DNA from: Nocardia cyriacigeorgica | Lineage (GTDB): Bacteria > Actinomycetota > Actinomycetes > Mycobacteriales > Mycobacteriaceae | Assembly: GCF_029868385.1 (NCBI RefSeq) | Contig: NZ_JARWNX010000026.1 | Span: 90,602-154,601 of the forward strand | DNA length: 64,000 nt | Direction of reading: 5' to 3' | Shown: positions 43,482 through 52,399 of the stretch, piece by piece | How the letters are laid out: each line of letters starts with the position of its first letter | How positions within the stretch are numbered: the stretch's first letter is position 1 | Notes under the pieces: generated by a model | The model's database searches: none | What the model saw: only the letters and a program-made list of their open reading frames with translations | What the model was told of the DNA's origin: nothing | Program-made: the position numbers and the translations under genes

Positions 43482-44651
43482 TCACGCAGCTCGTGCGTGC
43501 CCGGAGCCGGTGGCCGCGCGGTGGACGGCCGCAGCCAACCGTGCGTTTTCCGGCGCGTTGAACGCGAAAGCCGCGCGACGACGGGTGTATCCGTAGGTGA
43601 GTCCGCTGTGCGGATCGACAAATCCGTCCGAACCCGCCGATCCCGCGTGCCCGAAGGCATGCACGCCGAGGAACTGGTGCACCAGTCCCTTGGCCTCGAA
43701 ACCCAGCGTGTACGGCGCTTGTCCACGCACCAGATCAGTTCCACTGGAATGTATTTCGGAGATCACCTCGATGGTGTCCGCCGACAGCAACGGTGGCCGA
43801 CCGTCGACACCGGAGACCGCCGCCGCGTACATCCGCGCCAACCCACGCGCACTGCCGACACCGCCGGCCGAGGCTTGGCCGAGCCGACGCAGCTGCGTAT
43901 CGTTGGGCAAGGCCATCACATCCGCCGCGGTGAACCCGCGAGCGTTGAGGTTGTAGGAAATACCCGCCATCCCATGGGGATTGGGCGAATTCGCCGCGAA
44001 GGACACTTCCATTTCGGGCGTCGCCCGCCACGGCAGCACGGGCAGGAAGCGGTGGTCGAGTTCCTCCGGAAGGCCGAGATACACATCCAGCCCGTACGGG
44101 GCACGAATCCGCTGCTCGAACAGTTGCTGCACGGTGCTTCCGGTGACCGCACGTACCACCTCGCCGAGGATCGCGTACATGACGAATCCGCCGTACCCGT
44201 GCGCGGTGCGCGGTGCGAAACAGGGCCGCTGCCCGACCAGCCGTTCGGCGATGACGCGTTCGTCGGCGAGTTCGGCGACGGTGAATCCGCCGCCCGCGCC
44301 GATGACGCCTGCGCGGTGCACGAGCACATCACGCACGGTGATGTGCTCCTTACCCGCCGTGCCGAACCGCGGCCAGTACTCGGCGACGGTCTGATCGACG
44401 TCGAGGAGGCCGTCCTGGATCAGCAACGCCATCACCAGCCCTGCCGCGCCTTTGCTCGATGAATGCAAGCCCGTCAGCGTGGTGCCGGTGACCTCGGCCC
44501 CTGCCCACAGATCCACCACCTGCCGTCCACACAGGTAGGCGGCCAGCTGCGGACCCGACTGCCCGCCTTCCTCCTCGACGGCGGCGGTGAACTCGTCCCG
44601 TACCTGCTCGAACCCTTCGGCGACGGTGCCGTGGATCTCGATCGTGCTCAT
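43482..44651 (-). CDS. Class C beta-lactamase-fold serine hydrolase/esterase
   Basis: A 389-residue serine hydrolase of the EstB/penicillin-binding-protein-like type. The catalytic S-x-x-K is in LHSSSKGAAGLVMALL, the Tyr motif is in GYGGFVMYAILGEVV, and the third motif (HAFGHAGSAGSDGFVDP) replaces KTG by HxG, as in this esterase group. No signal peptide precedes ATG 44651, which follows AAAGGGACACC. It diverges from a SigJ-like sigma factor with a palindrome between, and probably shares a transcript with the DoxX-like gene. The substrate is unknown. Confidence 0.88.
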   Translation of the reverse strand: MSTIEIHGTVAEGFEQVRDEFTAAVEEEGGQSGPQLAAYLCGRQVVDLWAGAEVTGTTLTGLHSSSKGAAGLVMALLIQDGLLDVDQTVAEYWPRFGTAGKEHITVRDVLVHRAGVIGAGGGFTVAELADERVIAERLVGQRPCFAPRTAHGYGGFVMYAILGEVVRAVTGSTVQQLFEQRIRAPYGLDVYLGLPEELDHRFLPVLPWRATPEMEVSFAANSPNPHGMAGISYNLNARGFTAADVMALPNDTQLRRLGQASAGGVGSARGLARMYAAAVSGVDGRPPLLSADTIEVISEIHSSGTDLVRGQAPYTLGFEAKGLVHQFLGVHAFGHAGSAGSDGFVDPHSGLTYGYTRRRAAFAFNAPENARLAAAVHRAATGSGHARAA

Positions 44652-44738
44652 GGTGTCCCTTTCGGTGGCGGCCTCGATTCGGGATTCGGCGGCCGCTGGA
44701 TCGTCTTCTGGTGCACTGACGTACGGCGGCGGAAAAAC

Positions 44739-44762
44739 GTGACCGCAGGCGGATACGGTCAC
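44739..44762. promoter_or_regulatory. Inverted repeat between esterase and sigma-factor genes
   Basis: GTGACCG (44739-44745) and CGGTCAC (44756-44762) are perfect 7-bp arms separated by 10 bp, one turn apart, in the 163-bp divergent region. It may bind a regulator encoded elsewhere, since no repressor gene is adjacent. Confidence 0.5.
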
Positions 44763-44814
44763 CTTTACCGTCGCCGGTTCGTCATCGGTATGTAGGACGG
44801 ATCGAGGAGGACCT

Positions 44815-45693
44815 GTGAACGACGACCAATTCCTGGCGGACCGGTTCGAGGAGCACCGCACGCACCTGCGCTCGGTCGCCTATCGGATGCTCGGCTCGGT
44901 CACCGATGCCGATGACGCGGTGCAGGAGGCGTGGCTGCGCCTGGCTCGCACCGACACCACCGACGTCGACAACCTCGGTGGCTGGTTGACCACGGTCGTC
45001 GGGCGGGTCTGCCTCGACATGCTGCGCACGCGCAAGGTCAGACAGGAAGAGCCGCTGGAGATCGAGAACCTGCCCGATCCGGTGATCAGCGCGCCGTCGG
45101 GTCCCGACCCGGAGCACGAAGCCCTGCTCGCCGATTCAGTGGGAGTGGCGTTGCTGGCGGTGTTGGAGTCCGCGAGCCCCGCCGAACGGTTGGCCTTCGT
45201 ACTGCACGATATGTTCGCCGTTCCGTACGAGCAGATCGCCCCCATCATCGACCGCACGCCACACACCGCCAAGAAGCTGGCCAGTCGGGCCCGCCGCCGC
45301 ATCCAGGGCGAAGTGCCCGCGACCGGTACCGACGTACCCCGTCAGCGCCGCGTCGTCGATGCCTTCCTCGCCGCGGCTCGTGAGGGCGAATTCGAGGAAC
45401 TGGTGCGCATCCTCGACCCCGATGTCGTACTGCGTGCCGACGCCGGTGACCTGCGCGTCATCCGCGGGCGTGCGGCCGTCGCCGGACAGGCCGAGACGTT
45501 CCAGCGCATGGCGACCCTGTGCGTCACCCATCCCGCCGTCATCAACGGCGGCGCGGGGCTGGTCAACACCATGGACGGTGGGCCCTGCTCGATCATGAGC
45601 TTCACCGTCGTCGGCGACCGCATCACCGTGATCGACATCCTGTCCGATCGAGAGCGGCTCACCGATCTGGATCTGAGTGCGGTGCTGGGATGA
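44815..45693 (+). CDS. ECF sigma factor, SigJ/ECF41-like with SnoaL-type C-terminal domain
   Basis: A 292-residue sigma factor. Region 2 (FEEHRTHLRSVAYRMLGSVTDADDAVQEAWLR) and region 4 (SPAERLAFVLHDMFAVPYEQIAPIIDRTPHTAKKLASRARRRI) are clear. The C-terminal extension of about 100 residues (VDAFLAAAREGEFEELVRIL, NGGAGLVNTMDG) is a SnoaL-like domain known in this group to control activity instead of an anti-sigma factor. GTG 44815 follows GAGGAGG. It diverges from the esterase gene, a likely target. Confidence 0.9.
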   Translation: MNDDQFLADRFEEHRTHLRSVAYRMLGSVTDADDAVQEAWLRLARTDTTDVDNLGGWLTTVVGRVCLDMLRTRKVRQEEPLEIENLPDPVISAPSGPDPEHEALLADSVGVALLAVLESASPAERLAFVLHDMFAVPYEQIAPIIDRTPHTAKKLASRARRRIQGEVPATGTDVPRQRRVVDAFLAAAREGEFEELVRILDPDVVLRADAGDLRVIRGRAAVAGQAETFQRMATLCVTHPAVINGGAGLVNTMDGGPCSIMSFTVVGDRITVIDILSDRERLTDLDLSAVLG

Positions 45694-45834
45694 AGACGCG
45701 ACTGCTCCGGTGCCGGGCTCCGGGCACTCGGCCGGGTCGAGCGCTGCGGCCGGGCATGGGCGCGCTTCTCGATCGAGCACCGGGCCTCTTCCGCCGGGTC
45801 GGCTGGCCCGAGCGGCGCGCCGACACCGCGCCGG

Positions 45835-47412
45835 TCAGTCGAACGGCGACCTGTCGATCGCACATCCGGTGTTCTTCGGCGGCAGCTGCCCGGTGAACAG
45901 GTAGTCCCGTTTGACCTGCTCCGCGCAGCTGCTCGGCACGTACATGCTGCTGTGGCCGGCGCCTTCGATCACCACCACCTGGGCGTCGGCCAGCTGTGCG
46001 GCGCCTGCGTAGGCGCCGGCCATCGGGGTCGCCGGGTCGAATCTGGTGTTGAGCACCAGGATCGGGGCGGCGGTGCGGCGGTTCCACGGGCCGGTGTATC
46101 GATCGACATCGTGGTTCGGCCAGAACGCGCACGTCATGCTGCTGAACACCGCGATCCGCCCGAAATACGGCACCCGCTGGTCTTCCGATACCGCGGCGCG
46201 GCTGTACATACCCGGGTCGGTCGGGACAGCACTGTCGCTGCATTGAATCGCGTGATATGCCTCGGTGCGGTTACCCGAGTACGACCGGTCGCGCGCGACC
46301 GGCAGCACACCGGGAATGGTTGTGCCCGCGTCGAACAGCTGTTGCAGGAGTAGCGCGAGTGCGGGGTAGTTGGATGATTGCGACAGGCTCGCCGCGGCCC
46401 CGATGATCGCCGAATAGGTCCACGCCTGGCCGTCGAAGCGGATGGGCGCCAGTCGAGCCCGCTCCGCCAGCACCGTCCATTTCACCCTCGGATCCCCGGC
46501 GGAGAAAGCGCACCGCGGGCCCGCCTCCGAACATTGCCTCAGGAATGCGTCGAAGGTGGCGGCGATCCCTGCGGCGACGTTCTGGCGAGCGTCCAACGGA
46601 ACCGTTGTCCCTTGCGTTCCATGACCATTGGCGTTGCCGACGAAGTCCATCGACCCGTCGAATGCCATGGCCCTGACCCGGCTCGGGAACATGTTGGCAT
46701 AGACCGCCCCGACCTGCGTTCCGTAGGAAATGCCGTGGTAACTGAGCTTCTCGTCACCCACCGCGCGGCGGAGGAGTTCCAGGTCACGTGCCGTGTCGGC
46801 AGTGGAGACATGGTCGAGAATCGGGCCGGCCTGCTGCGCGCATCGGTCGGCGAATTCCTTTGACCAGCCGAAGAATGCCGCTTCCTGCTCCGCGACGGCA
46901 GGCATCTCCGGCATAGCACCCAGAAATGCCAGCTGCTCGTCGTCGCTGGCGAAACAGTTCACCGGCGCACTGTTGCCCACGCCACGCGGATCCCAGGACA
47001 CCACATCGAACCGGGCCCGCAGCTCCTCCGAGAACAGCCACGGCCATCGCCCGCGTTCCCGCAACCGCTCCACCCCGGACGGGCCCGGCCCACCGAAGTT
47101 CACGAACAACGTGCCGATCCGGCGTCCGGGATCGGTGGCGGGCAGTTTGATCACCGCGAGCTCGATCTGCTCACCTCGCGGCTGGCGATAATCCAACGGC
47201 ACCCGTGCGGCCGAACATTCGAACCCGTCCGCACAATCGGACCAGTGCAGTGCGGGCGTTCCCGCCGCTTCGGCGAGCCGATCGATATACGGGTCGGCCC
47301 CCGTACCCGCGGACGCGGACACCGGCGACCCGAGCACACCGGCCCCGGCGACCAGCGCGGTAACCGCCACCCGGATCCAGCGAGAACTCGTGGTTCCCCA
47401 CCGCAGAACCAA
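45835..47412 (-). CDS. Secreted alpha/beta hydrolase with TAP-like C-terminal domain
   Basis: An exported hydrolase of about 525 residues of the tripeptidyl-aminopeptidase/CaeA-like type. Signal WIRVAVTALVAGAGVLGS ends near ASAGTGAD. The oxyanion region is FVNFGGPGPSGVE, the nucleophile elbow GISYGTQVGA, and the C-terminal TAP domain includes VLNTRFDPATPMAGA with the Asp and EGAGHSSMYVPSSC with the His. A TTG at 47412, 8 nt after GGGAGG, is the best start. It acts outside the cell, probably on peptides or esters. Confidence 0.86.
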   Translation of the reverse strand: MVLRWGTTSSRWIRVAVTALVAGAGVLGSPVSASAGTGADPYIDRLAEAAGTPALHWSDCADGFECSAARVPLDYRQPRGEQIELAVIKLPATDPGRRIGTLFVNFGGPGPSGVERLRERGRWPWLFSEELRARFDVVSWDPRGVGNSAPVNCFASDDEQLAFLGAMPEMPAVAEQEAAFFGWSKEFADRCAQQAGPILDHVSTADTARDLELLRRAVGDEKLSYHGISYGTQVGAVYANMFPSRVRAMAFDGSMDFVGNANGHGTQGTTVPLDARQNVAAGIAATFDAFLRQCSEAGPRCAFSAGDPRVKWTVLAERARLAPIRFDGQAWTYSAIIGAAASLSQSSNYPALALLLQQLFDAGTTIPGVLPVARDRSYSGNRTEAYHAIQCSDSAVPTDPGMYSRAAVSEDQRVPYFGRIAVFSSMTCAFWPNHDVDRYTGPWNRRTAAPILVLNTRFDPATPMAGAYAGAAQLADAQVVVIEGAGHSSMYVPSSCAEQVKRDYLFTGQLPPKNTGCAIDRSPFD

Positions 47413-47510
47413 TTGACAGCCCTCCCGCGCACAGATCACCGAACCAGGTGATCTTGTCACAGTGGGGCAGCACGATCAGTGCGGTGTTTGTCACCGCTGG
47501 TGACGAGTGC

Positions 47511-49202
47511 TCACCGGGGACAGAACGAACCGGTGCACGGCGGTTCCGGCTCTCCTGGGAGCGACTGCCAGGAGATGTGGACCGCCCCATTGGATTTCCC
47601 GGTGCCCGAAGTCCCCTGGTAGTAGCGCACATCCGTGGCATCGGGTTCGGCGTAGGAACGTCCGCCGCCACCACCTCCGCCGCCACCGGAATCACTGGCG
47701 ACGCTCGCGCCGTGCCCGCGGCCACCGCCGTTGTATCCACCGCCGCCACCACCACCTGCACCGCCCTGGGAGCTGCCCGCCGGTGCGTCGGTGCCGTGTC
47801 CGCCATGTTTGGAGTTGTTGCATCCTCCGCCGGGATGACGTCCACCGCAGCCGCCGGAGCCGCCGTCGCCGATATCGGAGTTGCCGTCGCCGCTGTTGCC
47901 GTCGTGGCCCGGGTTCCCGCCTGCCCCACCGTCGCCGCCCGCGCCATCGCTCGCGCCGCTGTTGCCACCGGCGCCGCCGCCACCGCCCGCCACGACCAGA
48001 TAGCTCTTGCCGACCGGCGCGTGGACGCCGCACGGGCTCATTGTCGACTCGACGGCAGTGGATCCGCCGCCACCAGCGCCGGAGGCACCGCCCGAACCTG
48101 GTGCCGTCCCGTGTCGGCCGCCGTGCCCGTCACCGAATCCGCCGTTGTCGTGTCCCCACTGGCCGACGGTCACGGCCAGCTCGGTGCCAGGGTTCACATC
48201 GACCGTCGCGGTGACGCCGCCACCGGCTCCACCGATGCCGGTATCACCGAAATGTCCACCCCCGCCGCCGACCGCGTCGATGGTCACCGAGGTGACTCCC
48301 GAAGGGACGCAGAAGAATTCGGTGTGCCCGCGGTACTCGAAGGTCTGGTATCCGATCTGTCCCGTCGTGACGACCACCGAGCCGTTGCCCGATTCCGTAC
48401 TGGCGCTGAAGACAGGGTCGCGTACGCGATCGCCGTCGACATGCGACAGTCCACCCCCTCCGCCGTCGCCGCCACCGTTCAGGTTCTGCCCGCTGCCGAG
48501 CTTGCCGCCTTTGCCCGCGAGGTAGCCGCCACCACCGCCACCTCCGGCGCCACCCGGCGCGTACGGCGGTGTGCTCCCACCCGATGCACCCGCTTCGCCG
48601 TGCGTGGTGTGCAGACAGCCGCCGCATGCTTCGGGGCCGGAACTGTTGCCGCCGATCGCACCGGCCTGTGCCGGGTTGCCACCGTTGCCGCCCTCGCCAC
48701 CGCGCCCGCCGTTGCCCTCGTGCGAGGAACCACCGCCACCACCGCCACCGCCCGCGACCACGAGCACCGTCTCCCCCGACATGATCGCCGTCGCACCGCC
48801 ACCACCCCCACCATCGCCCGCGTTCGGCGCCGGTTGTTCACCCCGCGCACCGCCGCGGCCGTAACCCGACCGACCACCGTCGGCCCCACCCTCACACCCC
48901 ACGTAGATGGTGAGCACCTCATGCGGTTGCACCGAGATCGTCCCGGTCGTCACACCCCCGAACCCACCCCGAGTCCCCTCACCGACGTTCTGCTGCCCCG
49001 ACCCACCCTTGGCCAGCACCGACAACTCCCGCACACCATCGGGAACCCGATAGCTCTGCGCACTGTCACCATCACATCCGAACCGCTGACTCACCGGTGC
49101 CGCCTGCACCAGCGGCGGCGTAACAACAACTCCCCACGCGGCGGCCAACACAGCACAGCCAGCGATGGAGGAGATCCGCATACCCGACAACAAGCTGGAC
49201 AT
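47511..49202 (-). CDS. Secreted glycine-rich protein with two homologous modules
   Basis: A 563-residue exported protein. Signal ISSIAGCAVLAAAWGVVVTP ends near VQA-AP. Two modules each open with a beta unit (YRVPDGVRELSVLAKGGSG; FCVPSGVTSVTIDAVGGGG), then a Gly-rich tract with the hallmark VLVVAGGGGGGGG or YLVVAGGGGGAGG. They recall the glycine-rich domains of ALK-type receptors and related bacterial surface proteins that form polyglycine-II bundles (pattern-based inference). Paired Cys are present in both modules. ATG 49202 follows GAGGTGG. A surface or adhesive role is likely. Confidence 0.8.
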   Translation of the reverse strand: MSSLLSGMRISSIAGCAVLAAAWGVVVTPPLVQAAPVSQRFGCDGDSAQSYRVPDGVRELSVLAKGGSGQQNVGEGTRGGFGGVTTGTISVQPHEVLTIYVGCEGGADGGRSGYGRGGARGEQPAPNAGDGGGGGGATAIMSGETVLVVAGGGGGGGGSSHEGNGGRGGEGGNGGNPAQAGAIGGNSSGPEACGGCLHTTHGEAGASGGSTPPYAPGGAGGGGGGGYLAGKGGKLGSGQNLNGGGDGGGGGLSHVDGDRVRDPVFSASTESGNGSVVVTTGQIGYQTFEYRGHTEFFCVPSGVTSVTIDAVGGGGGHFGDTGIGGAGGGVTATVDVNPGTELAVTVGQWGHDNGGFGDGHGGRHGTAPGSGGASGAGGGGSTAVESTMSPCGVHAPVGKSYLVVAGGGGGAGGNSGASDGAGGDGGAGGNPGHDGNSGDGNSDIGDGGSGGCGGRHPGGGCNNSKHGGHGTDAPAGSSQGGAGGGGGGGYNGGGRGHGASVASDSGGGGGGGGGRSYAEPDATDVRYYQGTSGTGKSNGAVHISWQSLPGEPEPPCTGSFCPR

Positions 49203-49364
49203 GATTCCACCTCATCGAGCGCCGAATGATGCAACGACACTACGCTCGACCAGCGGTTTCCTCAGGAAACGCGATGCTGCGGGCGTGTCGGTCGAGAAGC
49301 CGGTAAGGCTCGACATCGCCATGCAGATCGGGCGGTGTTCACGGGTGGTCACTCGGCGCTCGGG

Positions 49365-50987
49365 TCAGCGCACGGTGAGTTGGCGTTCCTCTGGTATGTA
49401 CGGCGCGGTCCGAGCGAGGGGGTCTCCGTTGGCGTGGGCGATCGGGCCGGACGCGATCAGCGTGTCCGGTTCCAGGTCGGGTGCACGCTCTTTGTCGGCC
49501 GCGCTCGGTGTGCGGTCCGTGGTGACCGGTTCCCGCCGGTCGGGGGCGATCGCTTCGGGGTGCGGTTCGGCTGCCTCCGCGCGCGCGAGGTGTCGCTGCG
49601 TTTCCGCGGAATCCGGGGGTGTCCGGTCGTGCGGGGCGGTGGCTGCCTCCTCCGCTGAGTGCGTAGGCGCGACAGCGGCAGCCGTCTCCCCTGACTGCTC
49701 ATGTACGACAGCGGGCCCCTTCGCTGCCGAGTGCTCCACGGAGTTCGGCTCCGTCTGCTCGCTGATCCTGATCCGGTGCAGTGTCTTTCGTACCGCTGCC
49801 GCCAACCGGGCGTCCAGCTCTGCCTCGTCCGGGTCGGCGTCGGTGCTGTCCGGGTTCACGGCGGGAGACGGCGCGGCGGGTAGTGGTGTCGTGGCCAGCC
49901 ACAGTTCGGTGAACGGCGGGGCGGGGACTGTCGCGGCGGAACCGGTGGTCGGCGTCTCGGTGTCGGGGTGGGCAGTGGACTGGTCGGGCGCTGTGGACGT
50001 GGTGTTCTGTTCGTCTCGATCGGCGTCGGCCGGAACCGGCACTGCCACGTCGGTGGGTTGTTCCGGGACGCCCGCGACGGGCTCCTCGAGGCGACCGGTG
50101 GGCGCTGGTTGTTCGGTGAGGATGCTCGGCAGGATCTGGTTTCCGGCGCCGCCGACCCGAGTGAGCGCGGCCAGCCGCTCCTGGAGGTCTTCACGGTCGG
50201 GTACGGCGGCGGTCGCTTGTTCGATCGCGCGTCCGTATCGCTCGGCGACCAGGCGGTGCGTCACGAGTGCGACACCGATCATGATCGGGGCGATCGCGTG
50301 GACTCCGATGCCGGTGAGATCGCCCGCTTTGAAGTAGGGGAACGTGTTCAACGCGACGCTCGCCGTCAGCAATACGCCCTCGACCGTGTACACCTGCCAC
50401 AACCGCTCGATCACACCCCATTCGGCGGTATCGCCGGTGGAGAGCATCAGCGCGACCAGTACCGCGCTGATCAGGGCTTCCAAACCGTAGGACAGCCAGA
50501 ACATCGGGTTGGTCACGCCGCCGGTGGGTGCGATGTTCTGCTGCACCGTGACCGCGGAGAACAGCATGGAGAACGCGACCACACCGGCGAGCAGCCCGAG
50601 CACACGCGGTTTGCGCTGGTGTAGCCGAGCGACTTTCGCATGCGGACTGCTGCTGCGTCGCTGCTCCCCGATCGCCTCCGCGGCGCGCAGCAGATCCGCG
50701 GCCTCACGTTCGGCCAGCTCGGCGGCCGTGCGCCGCACTCGTTCGGCGGCATCGGCGGCCGCCTGGATCCGCGCCCGCTGTTCATGGCGTTCGTAGTCGC
50801 GGACGAGTTCGGCCAACTCGCGGGACGCGGCCAACTCACGTTCCGACAGTGCTTTCAGCAGAGCCGGATCGTCCTGGTGCGCCAACCGCTCATGCGCGAT
50901 CTGCACCCGGTCCGGCAGCGCACCGGCCATCAAGTCATCCACCGGCGGCGCCGCGGCGGGCGCGTTGGTCGTGAAACGACGGAGCAT
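49365..50987 (-). CDS. DUF2637-like membrane protein resembling plasmid-spread proteins
   Basis: A 540-residue protein. Residues about 45-110 form a charged coiled coil (RELAELVRDYERHEQ). Four membrane helices follow at about 127-147, 162-183, 200-218 and 228-246, the second including LSYGLEALISAVLVALML. Helix arrangement resembles Spd/DUF2637 membrane proteins of Streptomyces plasmids and integrative elements. The last 290 residues are a disordered acidic Thr/Pro/Glu-rich tail. ATG 50987 is chosen. No tra, rep or int genes are near, so the gene is an orphan. The similarity is a judgement by eye. Confidence 0.6.
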   Translation of the reverse strand: MLRRFTTNAPAAAPPVDDLMAGALPDRVQIAHERLAHQDDPALLKALSERELAASRELAELVRDYERHEQRARIQAAADAAERVRRTAAELAEREAADLLRAAEAIGEQRRSSSPHAKVARLHQRKPRVLGLLAGVVAFSMLFSAVTVQQNIAPTGGVTNPMFWLSYGLEALISAVLVALMLSTGDTAEWGVIERLWQVYTVEGVLLTASVALNTFPYFKAGDLTGIGVHAIAPIMIGVALVTHRLVAERYGRAIEQATAAVPDREDLQERLAALTRVGGAGNQILPSILTEQPAPTGRLEEPVAGVPEQPTDVAVPVPADADRDEQNTTSTAPDQSTAHPDTETPTTGSAATVPAPPFTELWLATTPLPAAPSPAVNPDSTDADPDEAELDARLAAAVRKTLHRIRISEQTEPNSVEHSAAKGPAVVHEQSGETAAAVAPTHSAEEAATAPHDRTPPDSAETQRHLARAEAAEPHPEAIAPDRREPVTTDRTPSAADKERAPDLEPDTLIASGPIAHANGDPLARTAPYIPEERQLTVR

Positions 50988-51238
50988 CAGCAATGAACCT
51001 TTCCGGCGATCGAGTGTTCCAGACGCCGGGCGCCGAAGGCGACTCGGCCGCCGACATTCTTTCGCCGCCAGCGACGACCTACCGATTCGGCGATCCGTTG
51101 CTCGCCGACATCCACGGCCATTCGCGCAGGCACCGTCACCTCGCCGGGCCGGCACCCGGGGCACTATCCGAACCGGATTGCGACGTCGTCATGGGCCGGC
51201 GGCCCTCGAACCGCCGACCGACCGTGAGCTGGCGGTAC

Positions 51239-52195
51239 CTATGCGACGAGCGCGAGATCCGCGAGCGCGGTCCGATCCGCATCGCCGGCTCGCGTGATCA
51301 ACCGGGCAATACCTCCGGCGACCTCCACCGGCTGCTCCATGATCACCGAGTGCCCGGCACCATCGATCAGCACCAGGTCGGCGTAGTCGATGGCGGCGGC
51401 CATGGCGACCGAATGCGAGGGCGGGGTCATCAGGTCGGCGGAACCGCACAGGACCAGGGTGGGGATCTTCGACAGGGTGGGCAGGGCGTCGGTGCGGTCG
51501 TAGGTCATGAAGGCGCTCAGGAAGCTCGCCATCGTCACGATCGGCGTCTCGTTGTGCATCGCGTACGCCAGCGCCAGCACCCGGGCGCTGACCTTGCGGT
51601 TGCCGAACTCGGCGGTGCGGATGACCGGCGCGAAGACCTTGCAGGCCGCTCGCTTGGCCCGCTGCATCAAGCGCGGCGCCCGACGCACCGCCGCTTGGAA
51701 ACCGGCGACGATCGGGTGCCGCAGCAGTCGACCGAAGCCCGCATCGGCGAGTCCGCTGGCCGCGGTCGCGATGAGCCCGACACCGACGATGCGGGTGCCG
51801 ATCTCGTGCCGGTTCTGGTCGACGTAGGTCAGCACGGTCATACCGCCCATCGAATGACCGACCAGAACCACCGGCCCGGTGGGGGCGACGCCGTCGAGCA
51901 CATCGCGCAGATCGTGGCCGAGCCGCTCGAGGTGGTAGGTCCGCCTCGACGCCGAGGCCGAATCACCGTGGCCGCGGTGGTCGTAGCACACGACCCGCAC
52001 ACCCGGGTTCTCGCGCAGCAGCCCGTCGCGGACATCGGTCCACGACTCGGTGCGCAGGCAGTGCCCGTGCACGAGGACAACGGTCAGATCCGCATACCGC
52101 CGGCCGTACTCGCGAACCGCGAGCGCCACCCCGTCATCGGTCGAGACCGTGGCACGACGCTCTGCCGTATAGGCGATGGTGCTGGTGATCGACAT
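51239..52195 (-). CDS. Alpha/beta-hydrolase
   Basis: A 318-residue hydrolase. The oxyanion loop VLVHGHCLRTESW, the strand with YDHRGHGDS, the nucleophile elbow GHSMGGMT, the acid context LCGSADLMTPPSHS, and the catalytic His in GAGHSVIMEQP are all present. No signal peptide is visible. The substrate is unknown. It is followed on the left by 251 bp to the DUF2637-like gene and preceded by 204 bp without a recognised gene. Confidence 0.9.
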   Translation of the reverse strand: MSITSTIAYTAERRATVSTDDGVALAVREYGRRYADLTVVLVHGHCLRTESWTDVRDGLLRENPGVRVVCYDHRGHGDSASASRRTYHLERLGHDLRDVLDGVAPTGPVVLVGHSMGGMTVLTYVDQNRHEIGTRIVGVGLIATAASGLADAGFGRLLRHPIVAGFQAAVRRAPRLMQRAKRAACKVFAPVIRTAEFGNRKVSARVLALAYAMHNETPIVTMASFLSAFMTYDRTDALPTLSKIPTLVLCGSADLMTPPSHSVAMAAAIDYADLVLIDGAGHSVIMEQPVEVAGGIARLITRAGDADRTALADLALVA

Positions 52196-52399
52196 CGGAG
52201 CCTCCGGTCCACTTGCGGTGACACGGACAACTCTGCGCCGAATCGGCCGCCGCCAGCAGAGCCCCGAGTGCTGGAGACGCTCCCCCGAAGGGTGGCCAGA
52301 ACACCACCAAGGTGGTGCATCCGCCGGTGCCTGCTCACCACAGGCGCAGGAAGCCTACGGACCCCGCCCGATCCACACCAAGCCGGTTCCGGCCCGACG

